From contig DF239827.1 of assembly GCA_000507305.1 (NCBI GenBank), positions 219,325 through 283,324 on the forward strand: DNA of 64,000 bases, in the 5' to 3' direction. The notes under the pieces are model-generated. The model worked only from the letters and a program-made list of their open reading frames with translations, did not search any database and had not been told where the DNA came from. The translations under genes and the position numbers were made by a program. Source of the stretch: Breviolum minutum Mf 1.05b.01 (taxonomy: Eukaryota > Sar > Dinophyceae > Suessiales > Symbiodiniaceae). Position 1 is the first letter of the stretch. Each line of letters begins with the position of its first letter. Shown in pieces: positions 1-9,780 of this stretch.

Positions 1-726
1 TGAGGTTTTTTCACAGTTTGGATATGGCCAGAGACTGTTTGTTGAATCTCTGAAATTGTGGTCTACCCTATAGGTTGTGAACTCGCAAATTGGGGAAACC
101 ACATCCTTTCTCACATCGGGATTGTGAAAGGAACAGCGAGGTGGTTTCAAACATTTTTTGTGTTCACCCATTGATCACCACTAGGTCCTAGGTAAACAGT
201 AATCAACACCCTGATCATTTTGCCGCAAATGACCCTCACCATGATGCCAAATCGTCACATCAATTCGCGGTCAAATTCAGCGTTTGCAAGGGCGCTCAAC
301 GAATGACGATGATGGTTTAGGTTTTAGGATAAGGATTTGCCAAGAGATATATTTATATTATGTGTACATATCTTGTATGATCTTATATGCACAATCTATA
401 TCATTCCAGTCGTTTTCTAATGCTTCCTGTTCAAAGTCCTCCCTTCCAATGTCCACCAGAAGATAGATATTGTATTAATTTTGGTCCTCTAAAGAAGTAA
501 TATGGTGTCACCCAGTCTTTCTTTGCCAGGGGTTATAGATAGGTAGGTTCATTGTTACTTCTACGAAGATTTCAGAGAAGTGAGGTGACGTCCTAAAGAG
601 TATTTTGGAATATCAGATCCCCGATTTCAGTCTTTGACAGAGGCTTTCCAAATTTAGTGAAATCTTTTGATTTGCATACTATCATCAATCTGTATATAAT
701 GTACAATAAAGAAAAATGATGTGTAG
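1..726. other. no gene recognised; truncated foldback copy
   Basis: No convincing exon is seen here. Positions 141-182 begin with GTGGTTTCAA after a GAG, matching the left end of foldback family C described below, but the right arm is missing. The remainder is AT-rich non-coding sequence. Confidence 0.4.
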
Positions 727-869
727 ATGTTTGCAGATTCATACATTCCTGTTGGATCATTTGATGTTGTTCTCTTCCAGCTTCCGGATAAAAAACCCTT
801 AGGAACGATTCGTTTCAGGGGGTGTTTCCTGAGGATGTTCTGCGTTAACCGCCTCATGTGGTTTCCCAG

Positions 870-1001
870 GTGTTTTTCAACCTGGGCTATGTATCTCAGC
901 CTCATGAAATTCGTGAAAAACTGCAACGTTTTGCACATGAAGTTCAACACATTTCCAATCCTCGCCTCGACCGCAACTTGGTTTTTGAAAGAATCCCATG
1001 A
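870..1001 (+). CDS. probable 3'-terminal exon, unknown protein
   Basis: Follows an acceptor-like tttcccag and reads open for 43 codons to TGA at 999-1001. The peptide begins VFFNLGYVSQPHEIREKLQR and ends NLVFERIP; it is charged, amphipathic and looks like a real helix-rich C-terminus. The donor exon upstream was not identified; a frame at 727-850 (LPDKKPLGTIRF) could belong to it. I do not recognise the family. The call rests on residue composition and the acceptor, so function is unknown. Confidence 0.45.
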   Translation: MFFNLGYVSQPHEIREKLQRFAHEVQHISNPRLDRNLVFERIP

Positions 1002-1200
1002 CTTACGGATCCGATACCAGCTGGTATCGTGAAAACCCTACATTTGGATACATTTGGTTGGATTTTTTATGGTATAATATATAATAGGTAGATATTGCCA
1101 TACCATGAATCCTATGGAACATGTGTTTTTTTGTTGGAAGGGGGCGCCTAAGAGTTTTGCCAGAGACCGACGGTAGACCTTCACACATGTAATAATCCCA

Positions 1201-1294
1201 TACCATCCATGTATGGTATATTTACCTACATTTAACCATATTTTACGATTAAAAAACAACCAAAATGTAGGTAAATATACCATACATGGATGGT
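1201..1294. mobile_element. foldback element, family A
   Basis: Near-perfect terminal inverted repeats: taccatccatgtatggtat on the left and its complement on the right, with an inner repeat TTTACCTACATTT / AAATGTAGGTAAA. There is no coding capacity. Other copies lie at 7.75, 10.26, 18.6, 19.5, 34.0, 38.5, 50.3 and 53.4 kb. Confidence 0.8.
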
Positions 1295-1622
1295 AAGGGA
1301 ATACAAATATAGACGAACGCCCCGACAACCTGCGGGAGTCAGCGGGAGAGCTGGAAATTCCACCCCTTGGGATTTTTTTAACCATGACATCGAAACACCG
1401 TAGAGCTACAAGCATTTCAGACATCAAAAATTGCCTAACTTTGAACAGAAGAACCCATGGATCTAGCTGATCTGACAGTAAGGGCATGAAAATGTATGCC
1501 ACCATTTTAGTTGTGCTTGGAGATTTTGTTCAACAACCCGGGCACATGTTCTGGATGTTTAATGTCGTTTATGACTCATTCGAAAAAAAAAATAAACATA
1601 CAACCGCCTGATGTCTGTTCAG

Positions 1623-1807
1623 GTATCGTGGGCAATCTGTCAGTGCATGATTTGCGGCAAGTTTGTGCGGGGGTTGATTTGTTGGTGGCTGAAGTCATGG
1701 CAGAACGTCCCGTGGAAGCGAACGGCGTCGTCAACCGGAATCGTCGGATGTCTGCCAACCTCCTTAGCAGGAGTGAGACCGAAAGAGCGAAAGAATGGTG
1801 GGAGTAA
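1623..1807 (+). CDS. probable 3'-terminal exon, unknown protein
   Basis: Begins after a ctgttcag acceptor followed by G and stays open to TAA at 1805-1807. The peptide contains GNLSVHDLRQVCAGVDLLVA and ends ETERAKEWWE, a balanced charged composition typical of real protein. No family is recognised. The region is richer in GC than its flanks, which supports coding. The antisense frame 1986-1576 is also open but has a less protein-like composition. Confidence 0.45.
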
Positions 1808-1912
1808 TACGGGGATTCCTTTAAAAAGCCTCCAGATTGGATGTGTTGGACCTTTGTTTTTCTGAAAAAAAAATCACTTTCAGCTTGAGGTGAAGTATGG
1901 AGATCCTTGTAA

Positions 1913-2374
1913 ATGGATGTAAATGGTTCCTCTTTACACCATATAGTCATGGTACCGAAAAAAGATAGATGGTGCACAGTGCACACGGTTGAGTCTGCAA
2001 AGGGCGGGCATGCATTTCATACATCGGATAGACATATCGCAAACACCAAACAAAATTCTGCGCCCCGAATCTCTCAAGTCAGTATATTTGGTATACAAGT
2101 CAATCAATTCATACTGCCCAATGACATCTTTGAATCACAATTGAGGAGACTTGGAAAAATCCCTGATACTGATCAGAGCAACCTTCCCTATGTTGCAATC
2201 GATGAACTTACTGCTTTGCCACATTATGAACTCAGGGTGAAAAATCATTTCAAGTCATTCTTGGCAAGTTATGGCGACCTTTCATGGCCGCTTGGTCACC
2301 CCAAATGCTGGTTTGATAAGGGAATCTCCCCCAGAAATGCCCTTAATTCAGGTTTAAGAACTATAGATAGGTAA
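1913..2374 (+). CDS. long open frame, unknown protein
   Basis: A 153-codon open frame ending in TAG, one of the longest non-repeat frames in the window. The part from about 2080 on looks most protein-like (ISQVSIFGIQVNQFILPNDI, then LPYVAIDELTALPHYELRVK). The first 40 codons are less convincing and the true 5' border is probably a splice acceptor inside the frame. No domain is recognised. An ORF of this length can arise by chance a few times in 64 kb, so confidence is limited. Confidence 0.35.
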   Translation: MDVNGSSLHHIVMVPKKDRWCTVHTVESAKGGHAFHTSDRHIANTKQNSAPRISQVSIFGIQVNQFILPNDIFESQLRRLGKIPDTDQSNLPYVAIDELTALPHYELRVKNHFKSFLASYGDLSWPLGHPKCWFDKGISPRNALNSGLRTIDR

Positions 2375-2479
2375 TTTGCCCCAATGTATGCTAATCATAT
2401 AGATGACGGATTCTATACCCATGTTTGCCCGTCCTTTCCTTTTTGGTTAACATGGTTTGGCCCGCTTTTCCTTCCCGCA

Positions 2480-2660
2480 GGAGCCAAACGAGGAGTATTG
2501 AAAGTGTAAGGACACCACCGGTAGTAGAGGACACGTTGGGGCGGTTTGATTTGATCTGTCCGAGTGCTGCTACCTTTGTGTGGCTATCGATAGGGGTCGG
2601 CAACGGCAAAGTACAAAAAAATGTTGCTTGGGAAAGCCCTTGTAAATGTTTTTTTGTAAN
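2480..2660 (+). CDS. possible exon beside a duplicated contig end
   Basis: After a cttcccgcag acceptor at 2480 a frame reads SQTRSIESVRTPPVVEDTLG and continues GRFDLICPSAATFVWLSIGV until an N at 2660. The stretch from 2527 is repeated almost exactly after the N, so the true downstream sequence is uncertain. Function unknown. Confidence 0.3.
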
Positions 2661-2794
2661 GAGGACACGTTGGGGCGGTTTGATTTGATCTGTCCGAGTG
2701 CTGCTACCTTTGTGTGGCTATCGATAGGGGTCGGCAACGGCAAAGTACAAAAAAATGTTGCTTGGGAAAGCCCTTGTAAATGTTTTTTTTGTAA
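2527..2794 (+). repeat. 133/134-bp direct duplication across a single N
   Basis: Positions 2527-2659 and 2661-2794 are the same sequence; the only difference I see is one T in a poly-T run. The copies are separated by a single N. This is what an unmerged contig overlap looks like, so it is probably an assembly artefact, not a biological tandem repeat. Confidence 0.85.
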
Positions 2795-2805
2795 AGAAAA
2801 CCTAG

Positions 2806-2900
2806 GTGGTGGTTTCAAATATTTTTTATTTTCACCCCTACTTGGGGAAGATTCCCATTTTGACTAATATTTTTCAAATTGGGTTGAAACCACCAACCAG
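2806..2900 (+). mobile_element. foldback element family C, intron-like borders
   Basis: Starts GTGGTGGTTTCAAA directly after CCTAG and ends GTTGAAACCACCAACCAG. The arms GGTGGTTTCAA and TTGAAACCACC are inverted repeats. The left end gives a GT donor and the right end an AG acceptor, so the element could be removed as a 95-nt intron. There is no open frame. Confidence 0.75.
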
Positions 2901-3073
2901 AAACTATCCATTACTCCACCAATTTTCCCCGGGATTTCTTTCTCCTCATCTTTTTTTGGGGGAAGCCGTTGAACCACGGATGATACGGACTCCCGAAAAA
3001 AAACCGAGCTTTTTGCAAGCTAAAGACCCTCAAAAGGCAGGGAGTGTAAATGGGGCTTTTGGCTGTTTGCTAG

Positions 3074-3178
3074 GTGGTGGCAACTCAAATATCTTTAATG
3101 TTCATCCCGAAAATTGGGGAAGATGAACGCATTTTGACGATCATATTTTTCAGATGGGTTGGTTCAACCACCAACCAG
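3074..3178 (+). mobile_element. foldback element family C
   Basis: Begins GTGGTGGCAACTCAAATAT after GCTAG and ends GTTCAACCACCAACCAG. It is more diverged than the copy 200 bp upstream, but both ends and the internal ATTGGGGAAGAT block are kept. Followed at once by the open frames of 3190-3432. Confidence 0.7.
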
Positions 3179-3189
3179 GTTTGTTTCAG

Positions 3190-3432
3190 GGAGTGTAATT
3201 GCTTGAGGTGTCTTGACCTCATGGTTCCGGAACCGGAGTCGTGTTTCATCTGACCGATTTTTTCACGAACGGAAGCATTTCCGAAAGAGTCGACTTGGAT
3301 GATTTCTGGAAAAGTCTTGTTCAAACGTCGTAACCCTGGGACATCTGGGTGTGGCTGGCAGTCATTCAACTTTGAGCGTCCCAATATTCCTGGTGTTACC
3401 AGGGTTGCAAAAGGCTCCCCCAAGATGTCCAA
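3190..3432. CDS. exon candidate, strand undecided
   Basis: Both strands read like protein. On plus, a frame ends FFTNGSISERVDLDDFWKSL and stops TAA near 3333. On minus, a frame from 3432 reads PHPDVPGLRRLNKTFPEIIQ and runs over 100 codons. Most better-supported exons nearby are plus, but that does not settle it. No family recognised. Confidence 0.3.
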
Positions 3433-3651
3433 GCTCCAAACCCTTTGTTTAAACCCCTAAAAACCAATGATGATTGAGTGAAAGAAGTGGAAAAGGAAAC
3501 AATTCTGTTGATATTTGTGATTTTGGATTTTGGATGATCAAAGCATGTGATTATACAAATTTGTATTTATTCCCCCTCTAGGGTTCCCTAAGATATACCC
3601 CCTTGGTATTTGAGAAACATCATCTTCAAAGGTGACTTCCAGGGGGAGGAT

Positions 3652-3747
3652 TTATGGAACCTGAAAATGGAACCTTGGTTTCCAAGGAGAAACGTCTACC
3701 CAAACCACGAAAAAAATCGGATTCCATGTTAGTTTTCGGGGGTGTAC
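3652..3747. mobile_element. foldback element, family F (diverged)
   Basis: The left arm GGAACCTGAAAATGGAACC and the right arm GGATTCCATGTTAGTTTTC with GGGGGTGTA resemble the better copies at 6.16 and 17.9 kb. The arms are imperfect. Confidence 0.5.
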
Positions 3748-5086
3748 TTGGGTGATTTTTTCATGTGGGGAAGAAGACCTTACATTCAGGATGGTGNAGC
3801 AAAAGCATAGTACAGACAAGCAATCCGTCATCAAGCCCCACACCACTAGACACGCCGGCAAGGCCGGCGGATTTATATGTATATATGCATATACATATAT
3901 ACATGACTCTACCTTAGGTTTAGGTTGTCCTTTTCGTGATAGGAAATCAATACCTGACAGGCGACTCAGGTTTACCCTGGGCCTGAAACTTAGTAATTTC
4001 GAAGGTGCGGTCAATGGTTGGTTCACCTGGTTTTGCGTTTGTGGTTTTATTACCCATGATGGATCCATGGGACGAACAGCAAAAAAATGCCTACATGAAA
4101 ACCATCAAAATCAACGAAAGGTAGGTAAATACACCATACATGGCATGGATCCTGAAACTAGGCCGTTTGCCCCAAAAGGAAAGGATCGTCTTCCAACCAT
4201 CCATTTTCAGAGGAAAACTGGCTATTAGTTTCACGGAGGGTAGTGGTTTTCCGTTTGTTGTTTTACTATTATTGCGGCATTCATGAACCCTAACTAACAT
4301 TGAGTCCACCAGTTTGCCTCTAAAAAGTGCTGGCAAAGGGAGACAATCCTGGCTTCCTTCTGGGTTCTTGCTTACTTTCAGAGGCTTTTTGCTGTTAGTT
4401 GTAGGGAGGGTAAGATACCCAACTCATCCCTTTCATGTTGGGTCCTGAAAAAGTACCTCGGCTCGCCATGCTGGACAGGATGTGGATATGTCAGCTTTTC
4501 ATGAGATTGAAGGTTGACCACGGTGGATGTTGCGGTTGGGATGGCTTGATGCTAACCTGTTCTTAGGGCAATGTAAGTTTCCCTCTTGACCAACCGGTAT
4601 ACTGAAATGTCACAAGAGTTTTGAACTAGAAGATCCTCCGAAACCTAAGATGGAACAATATAATTTCTGAAATGTTCATGTATTTGTCGAATGAAAGTCT
4701 TGATCTTCGCTTTCTGAAAGTACACGAAAGGCACAACACCTTGGGTTGCATCCAGATTCTCGATGCCATGCCAATCAGATAAGAATCTGTTGACAACCTG
4801 CCTGTTGGGATACTCTTACTAATTTTCACTTTGCCAGTGTTGGTGGGACTGGGATACACTCAAGAATCAAGAAATACCGATCAATCCCTCTTTGACAGCA
4901 TCTAATGGGTCTTTCTTTTGGTATATACTCAAAACATCTCAAAACATACATGTCTGCATATCTACATATATGTATAAACATCACAGCTAATTCTAATTCA
5001 GGGGTGATATCTTCCCTTTAGGAGTGATTCCAGTGTCACACTTTTGAACAATTTACCGAAGATAATAAAGATTAAAATTAAAACCA
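3748..5086. other. repeat-rich, no gene recognised
   Basis: Contains an N at 3797, a family A right arm (about 4120-4151) and family E arms (about 4158-4236 and 4350-4410). Several frames are open, but none with a protein-like composition that I trust. Confidence 0.4.
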
Positions 5087-5229
5087 ATGGCTTTTGAACA
5101 ACTTTTCGAAGCTCTCAAGCACCAACTTGTTGAGCCACGATTTGGTGATTTCCATTTCAGGATTTCCAAACAAAAATCGTTGAAGCCTTAGCGACTCTTA
5201 CATCTCGAAAAAGCTGTCCTGAAAAGTGA
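5087..5229 (+). CDS. small ORF or exon, two overlapping readings
   Basis: An ATG at 5087 opens MAFEQLFEALKHQLVEPRFG and runs 34 codons to TAG at 5189-5191. In another frame, an acceptor tttccatttcag at 5149-5160 would start an exon reading DFQTKIVEALATLTSRKSC with TGA at 5227-5229. Both are amphipathic and protein-like; they cannot both be used in one product. A near repeat of cttttgaacaa...cgaag lies just upstream at 5041. No family recognised. Confidence 0.35.
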
Positions 5230-6020
5230 TGATCTTCATTGCAAGCTGGGTTATGTTGAGGTAATTCCGTCAGAGGTGGCATAGAGTAAGTAGAATGAAT
5301 ATGTTGGATCTAACCCCCCCACCACCCAGCAACAGTCAAAAATGAAGGTTTATAATGGTTTTCAGGGATTCGGTACTAAAAATGTTTCATAATTTTGGTG
5401 CTGGCTGACATGCTGGGTGCGGGCTGGATCCAATTAATTAATGTTTCTATTCAACTACTTTGTACCTACAGATGATTTCTGAATGAAATCCACAGACACC
5501 CCATGTGCCAAAATCAAACACCTTATATATGGCTGTCGCACAAAATGTTTGGGGCATGGAAGCTCATTGATTCCTAGTAAAAATCGTCACTGGGGGATCT
5601 TCTAGTTTGAAAAACAAATTATTGTGTATTATATTATGCTGTGTATATGTACATATATATAGATGTATTTTTTATACACAGACATGTTATGTTTCCAATG
5701 TTATATCATGTGTGTATGGGTTTATATCTATGCGTGTGTTTTTGCGCATGTATATTTGTCTTATCGTATCATGTCATATCATATGATATCAGCTATATCA
5801 TATGATATCATATACGTAAAAAAAGATAGTATGATATCAGAATCTATAATTTTACACTACATTATTCAAAATATGATATATCGTAGATGTAATTGAATGT
5901 AATTTAACGTATGTTTATAATGATACATATGTGTGTATTTTTGTATATATATATATATCAATATATCAATAATATGTTTGGATACTGTATTTATATATGA
6001 TCGTTAATATGATGCCTAGC
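5230..6020. other. AT-rich non-coding with palindromic TA tracts
   Basis: A family K-like segment (GTTGGATCTAACCCCCC and CAGCAACAGTC) lies at about 5305-5360. From 5620 to 6000 the sequence is dominated by TATATA, ATATGATATCA and similar self-complementary runs. No exon seen. Confidence 0.5.
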
Positions 6021-6156
6021 GCCTTGCATTGATATGTTGCAAGTTTGCCAGACGGGTCTGTGGAGGCCATGAAGCATCGCTAGAGCTGCAACCTGAACCG
6101 GTGCGTGCCATCGGGAAAGGCCGAGAATCTTGTTTCACAGAAAGGAAGTCCTCACT

Positions 6157-6260
6157 ACACCCTGGAAGATTAACATGGAACATAATCATAGGGGTTTGGA
6201 AGATCATTTTCCTTTCTAAATGGGTGATTTGTAGGTTCCATGTTAATCTTCCAGGGTGTA
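6157..6260. mobile_element. foldback element, family F
   Basis: A 104-bp element with excellent inverted repeats: ACACCCTGGAAGATTAACAT on the left and its reverse complement ending CCAGGGTGT on the right. The centre has GGAAGATCATTTTCC, itself partly palindromic. Copies occur at 17.9 and 18.3 kb, with weaker ones at 3.65, 30.9 and 61.8 kb. Confidence 0.85.
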
Positions 6261-6800
6261 AACGACATTGAATCCTCAAAATCCTCAAAATCACATGGTA
6301 GTCGATGTGGCATTTCCATAGGGTCGATTGTTAGGCTTGCAACTTAAAGGCACTCAATTCCATTGAAGTGTTCCTGGAACCCTAAACAACCAGTTTTTTC
6401 ATGGATGGAAATGGTGATTTCCAACAATTTCCCATGTAAACATTTGGAATCTGGACAATTTTTCAACATCCAGTAATATATGGATGTTTCAGTTTCCAGG
6501 TAGTCCTGTTAATGGAATCCGCACCCCAAGAGCAGGCAAAAGTAATGCAGAGTACTACCTACTGTCGTACCTCCATTGAAAAGAGACCTGCAAATATCAT
6601 TGAAATTGCCTATTGATCGTTTATACCTACACCTGAAAAATTGAGATTCGAAATCTTTAAGATGGGTTTGGGCTGGGTTTCCCTTCAGCAGTCATGTTCA
6701 GGGAGATTAGATTCGTCATGTTTGGAAGACGATGGAGGTCTTCCTGAACTTGCTTGAGGATGATCTTGACAAAAATCAAGGACTCCCCAAATGTTGTGTT

Positions 6801-6908
6801 ACACTCTGGTAAAGTAACATAGCTGGCTGGAAAATGGACCCTTTTGAAGATGTATTTCCTATTGAAAATGGGAATATTCCATGGCTATGTTAGTTTACCA
6901 GAGGGTAG
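6801..6908 (+). mobile_element. foldback element family G, next to an exon-like frame
   Basis: The left arm ACACTCTGGTAAAGTAACAT carries a donor-like CTG|GTAAAG. The right arm TTAGTTTACCAGAGGGTAG ends in AG. The right border coincides with the start of the exon-like frame at 6909. If spliced, the element would be almost the whole intron. Confidence 0.7.
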
Positions 6909-7025
6909 TTGGCCCAGATCACTTTACCCAACATCAGATTCACAGGCGAAGATGAAGATGTGGCGTCCACTAGCGATGGTGGCAAAGGCATCAACACGGT
7001 CGAAATTACTTGGAGTAATCGATGA
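6909..7025 (+). CDS. exon candidate, related to 7251-7342
   Basis: Directly after the family G element (…GGGTAG) a frame opens LAQITLPNIRFTGEDEDVAS and continues TSDGGKGINTVEITWSNR to TGA. A similar sequence recurs 340 bp downstream (EEDLTSNSDRGKGP), and similarity is visible at the base level (TAGCGAT.GTGGCAAAGGC). Similarity in the same reading frame supports coding. Function unknown; the acidic, Ser/Gly-rich composition suggests a low-complexity region. Confidence 0.45.
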   Translation: MAQITLPNIRFTGEDEDVASTSDGGKGINTVEITWSNR

Positions 7026-7250
7026 GTTGGTCTCAAATGGTCGCCCATTATCAAAAGAGCCATTTTTTGGGGGGGGAATCCATGTGTATTTATCATTGCA
7101 CTTACATCAATTATGTCAGTTATATCAAGTTAAATAGCTTATAGCTATGACATCATTTGCTGTATATCACCCCTTTCCCTGGGAGTGTTTGATATACCAT
7201 CCATACTTGCAAGCAATGCTTAGCGTTTCTTTTCAACAATTGCGTCTCAG

Positions 7251-7342
7251 GCCGGCATGAAGCGGATCTTCAAGAAGAGGATTTGACATCGAATAGCGAT
7301 CGTGGCAAAGGCCCACGTCAACTGGTCTCAGTGACCTGTTGA
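7251..7342 (+). CDS. exon candidate, diverged copy of 6909-7025
   Basis: Begins after ttgcgtctcag and reads RHEADLQEEDLTSNSDRGKG then PRQLVSVTC to TGA. The block EEDLTSNSDRGKG aligns with EDEDVASTSDGGKG upstream. This suggests a duplicated exon or a repeated domain of one gene, or a duplicated gene fragment. Function unknown. Confidence 0.45.
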
Positions 7343-7477
7343 TGCTTCAGGCACAACAAGTGCCTCAAGGAAAACGGAGATGAATTCTTTGGAGAGTTTG
7401 ACTATTTTTGGGTGCGTTTTTTGAATCACGATTTTGGAGGCAAAGAGGCTGTTTGATGGAATGGTTGTTTATAGCCT

Positions 7478-7582
7478 ACACTATGGTAAACTAAGATAAA
7501 AATAGAACATCCACCATTTTTAGATGTAATTCCTGGTGGAAAAGGTTGATTTTCATTGCCATGTTAGTTTACAGGAGGGTAA
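7478..7582 (+). mobile_element. foldback element family G
   Basis: Left arm ACACTATGGTAAACTAAG, right arm ATGTTAGTTTACAGGAGGGT. Another GGTAAAC donor-like motif sits in the left arm. An exon-like frame (7597-7730) follows, as for the copy at 6801. Confidence 0.7.
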
Positions 7583-7596
7583 TCATAGTACATCCC

Positions 7597-7730
7597 CATT
7601 TTCCTGGAGCAACTCGAAATTTGCACACCAGAGACCTCACCGTCGCCGCCAGAAAAGCTGTCGCCATGTGGGTACAGAATTTCTGCGAAGGTTACTAGCG
7701 CTCAAGAACTACAGTAACGGTCAACCATGA
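7597..7730 (+). CDS. GC-rich exon candidate, frame undecided
   Basis: Sequence after the family G element is GC-richer and open in more than one plus frame: one reads FAHQRPHRRRQKSCRHVGTE, another reads TRDLTVAARKAVAMWVQNFC. Coding is plausible, but the frame cannot be chosen by eye. Confidence 0.3.
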
Positions 7731-7745
7731 TATGATGTTATTGTA

Positions 7746-7835
7746 CCCATAGGATCCATGTATGGTATGTTTACCTACAACATTTACCATAAAATGTAGG
7801 TGTATATATATATATACATACATGGATCTTATGGG
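7746..7835. mobile_element. foldback element, family A
   Basis: Arms CCCATAGGATCCATGTATGG and CATACATGGATCTTATGGGG, with inner TTTACCTACA / TGTAGGTGTATA. The centre contains an expanded TATATA run. Confidence 0.8.
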
Positions 7836-8107
7836 GTACTATACATGCTGTACTATCTATGTCACTTCACAAACGGTTGGTCCCCCTGGCTGTTACTTCC
7901 CTATCCATGTCACGCTTACTGCAACATGGACCCATCCAAGACACAAGTTGAACAACTGTGGGTGTGCAGCCAGCTTCCAATTTTGGAAGTGCAAGATTCA
8001 CCTGACCGTCACTAGGCCCGATAAAATATACATAAATATACATTATATAGGCAGGTATGTAATTTTGTAGATTACAGTCAGGAAGGTGGTGTCCAGATGA
8101 CGTCTCC

Positions 8108-8413
8108 TTGATCATCACAAGTCATCCACAAGTTATTTCTGTTCGGAGAACAAAGATGGGTGCGGCGACAGTGGGGCAACGGCAAAAAATGGCACAAATT
8201 AGAGGGGTCAATCTGCACAGCAGATTCGGATCCGACCCTCGTCTGGGACGTATTTTCAATGGCACCTCAAAGGAGGTATCGAAAAAAGGGGCCCAGAACA
8301 TCTCAGCAGCTGATGAGGGGTCAAAGTTGTTATCTATAAAGTTGGTTGCGCCAATGAACACAGTGACCAGCAAAGAAATTTTCTCCCATCAATGTTGGGA
8401 GCAGAAATGCTAG
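8108..8413 (+). CDS. exon candidate, unknown protein (strand uncertain)
   Basis: A 101-codon plus frame includes MAQIRGVNLHSRFGSDPRLG and SKEVSKKGAQNISAADEGSK. The minus strand over 8373-8122 is also open and contains VFIGATNFIDNNFD followed by FFDTSFEVPL, which recalls the sensor-1 region of AAA ATPases. The minus frame lacks the usual RPGRF segment and no Walker motifs are seen nearby, so that resemblance may be chance. Plus is preferred because the better-supported genes of this half are plus. Confidence 0.35.
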   Translation: MIITSHPQVISVRRTKMGAATVGQRQKMAQIRGVNLHSRFGSDPRLGRIFNGTSKEVSKKGAQNISAADEGSKLLSIKLVAPMNTVTSKEIFSHQCWEQKC

Positions 8414-8643
8414 CTATTTCGTTGGGTTGCAATTGTTGGTACATCCAAATGCCCCGATCAAATCTTCAAAGGCTGGCCCTCGTTTGGCCACGATCGGGCC
8501 GGCACTTGGACCTGGCGACGTACACTATACTTTTTTTCAGGTACAAAAATTAATGAGACTAACATATAGTGAGTAACTACCAGATCCATCCAGATCCAAT
8601 ATTTAAAAGAGATAGAGAGAGAGAGAGAGAGATCAAGAACAAA

Positions 8644-8922
8644 ATGGTACACGTTTATTTCCTGGTTACATCCTATGGCAATGTTACCGAGTTGTCAGTC
8701 CGGTGCCACGGTGCCATCACGAGCCGAAGAAATGCACTCCCTTTTGCAAGGCAAATGGGCTCCAAGCATTCCCACTTTCGGGGGGCTCGGGTTTATGTAT
8801 TAAGGGAGTCTCCTGCGATCGAGAAAAAAAAAGGGACATTGAAAGTGTTTTTTTCCGCACAGGGGGCCATATTTGTAGAAGAAAAGATGGGATTGGATGA
8901 TTTATACCAATCCAGTTTGTGA
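8644..8922 (+). CDS. exon candidate, unknown protein
   Basis: An ATG at 8644 opens MVHVYFLVTSYGNVTELSVR and the frame runs to TGA at 8920-8922, passing RNALPFARQMGSKHSHFRG and LKVFFSAQGAIFVEEKMGLD. The composition is protein-like over the whole 92 codons. It is preceded by a short AG run (8615-8632). No family recognised. Whether the ATG is a true start or internal to an exon is unknown. Confidence 0.4.
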   Translation: MVHVYFLVTSYGNVTELSVRCHGAITSRRNALPFARQMGSKHSHFRGARVYVLRESPAIEKKKGTLKVFFSAQGAIFVEEKMGLDDLYQSSL

Positions 8923-9002
8923 GGGGTTTATGGGCACGATTGATTCAAAGTTAGGGGAAGATAAGGATGGCTTGAAATTGCCACAGCCAGGTCCAAAGCC
9001 AG

Positions 9003-9098
9003 GTGGTGGATTCAGCACGGTTTGTAGTATTTTGCTCCTACCTGGGGGAAATGATCCAATTTCAAACTGGCACCTCGGCCAAACAACCCATCAACTAG
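9003..9098 (+). mobile_element. foldback element family C, degraded right arm
   Basis: GTGGTGGATTCAGCA follows AAGCCAG. The central TACCTGGGGGAAATGATCCAA matches other family C copies, and ATCAACTAG marks the likely right end. The right inverted arm is lost. An exon-like frame (MGTIDSKLGEDKDGLKLPQP) ends directly at the left border. Confidence 0.55.
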
Positions 9099-9141
9099 AA
9101 ACTAATGGCTGTCAACATGTGCACCAACTCATTTTTGTTGA

Positions 9142-9393
9142 GTGCCTTGGAAATATTACCAAGGCGTCCATCTATTATCTGCCACGGTTGAAATAATTGG
9201 AGAATTTTATAGAACACAACTCATGACAGAGAAAACCCTCGAAACATGTGAACGATCCGATCAAAATCAGTTCCAAACAAATCCGTTGAATCCTGCTTGC
9301 ACCTTTACAGCATGTGTGGCCAACAACGACCACACCAAATTCCCAGATTCAATTCGAAATTCGAAAGGACCCGCTGGCTTTGCTTGTTTTTGA
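9142..9393 (+). CDS. exon candidate, unknown protein
   Basis: An open frame reading GVHLLSATVEIIGEFYRTQL, then MTEKTLETCERSDQNQFQTN, to TGA at 9393. Composition is protein-like. The region lies just after a degraded family C element, so the two could be exon and intron of one gene with the 8.9-kb frame. Confidence 0.4.
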   Translation: MPWKYYQGVHLLSATVEIIGEFYRTQLMTEKTLETCERSDQNQFQTNPLNPACTFTACVANNDHTKFPDSIRNSKGPAGFACF

Positions 9394-9654
9394 CATGTTT
9401 TTGGTCCAACAAATTGTTTTCTTTTTCCAATCAGGTGGTGACATGGGAGAGGCGTGCTGGGAGTTGTTGATTCGGGATGCTCCCCCTCCCAGTAGCAGCT
9501 ACCACCCCGCATGTTTCCCATATTTTTGGTTGGGGATCCCTATTAACCATTAACGGTTTCTTGCCACTCTTACTGGGTGGGGTTTCCGATCTCACAACAT
9601 GAAGGCGTGTAGCCATGTATTGCAAGTCTTAGGTGAGCTATGAAGAAAAAGATC

Positions 9655-9780
9655 CCCTGGTGGTTTAGGGTTTATAGGGGATGAAATCCGACCCAGTTAT
9701 TGTGGTGATTATTTCGTAAAACCATGAAATAAGGGTCACCATGAAATAAGGGTCCCTATTAAACAACCAACTGTAATGGA
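9655..9780. mobile_element. foldback-like element, family H
   Basis: Contains GATTATTTCGTAAAACCATGAAATAAGGG and AGGGTCCCTATTAAACAACC. Related sequence with GGATTATTTCATAAACCATT and GGATCCCTATTAAACAATC recurs at 36.66-36.74 kb and 49.17-49.25 kb. Confidence 0.45.

Noticed and set aside
8122-8373. Minus-strand frame resembling an AAA ATPase sensor-1 region (VFIGATNFID)
   Set aside because: Only a short stretch fits; the RPGRF segment is missing and no Walker A or B motif lies nearby on either side. The plus frame is equally open.
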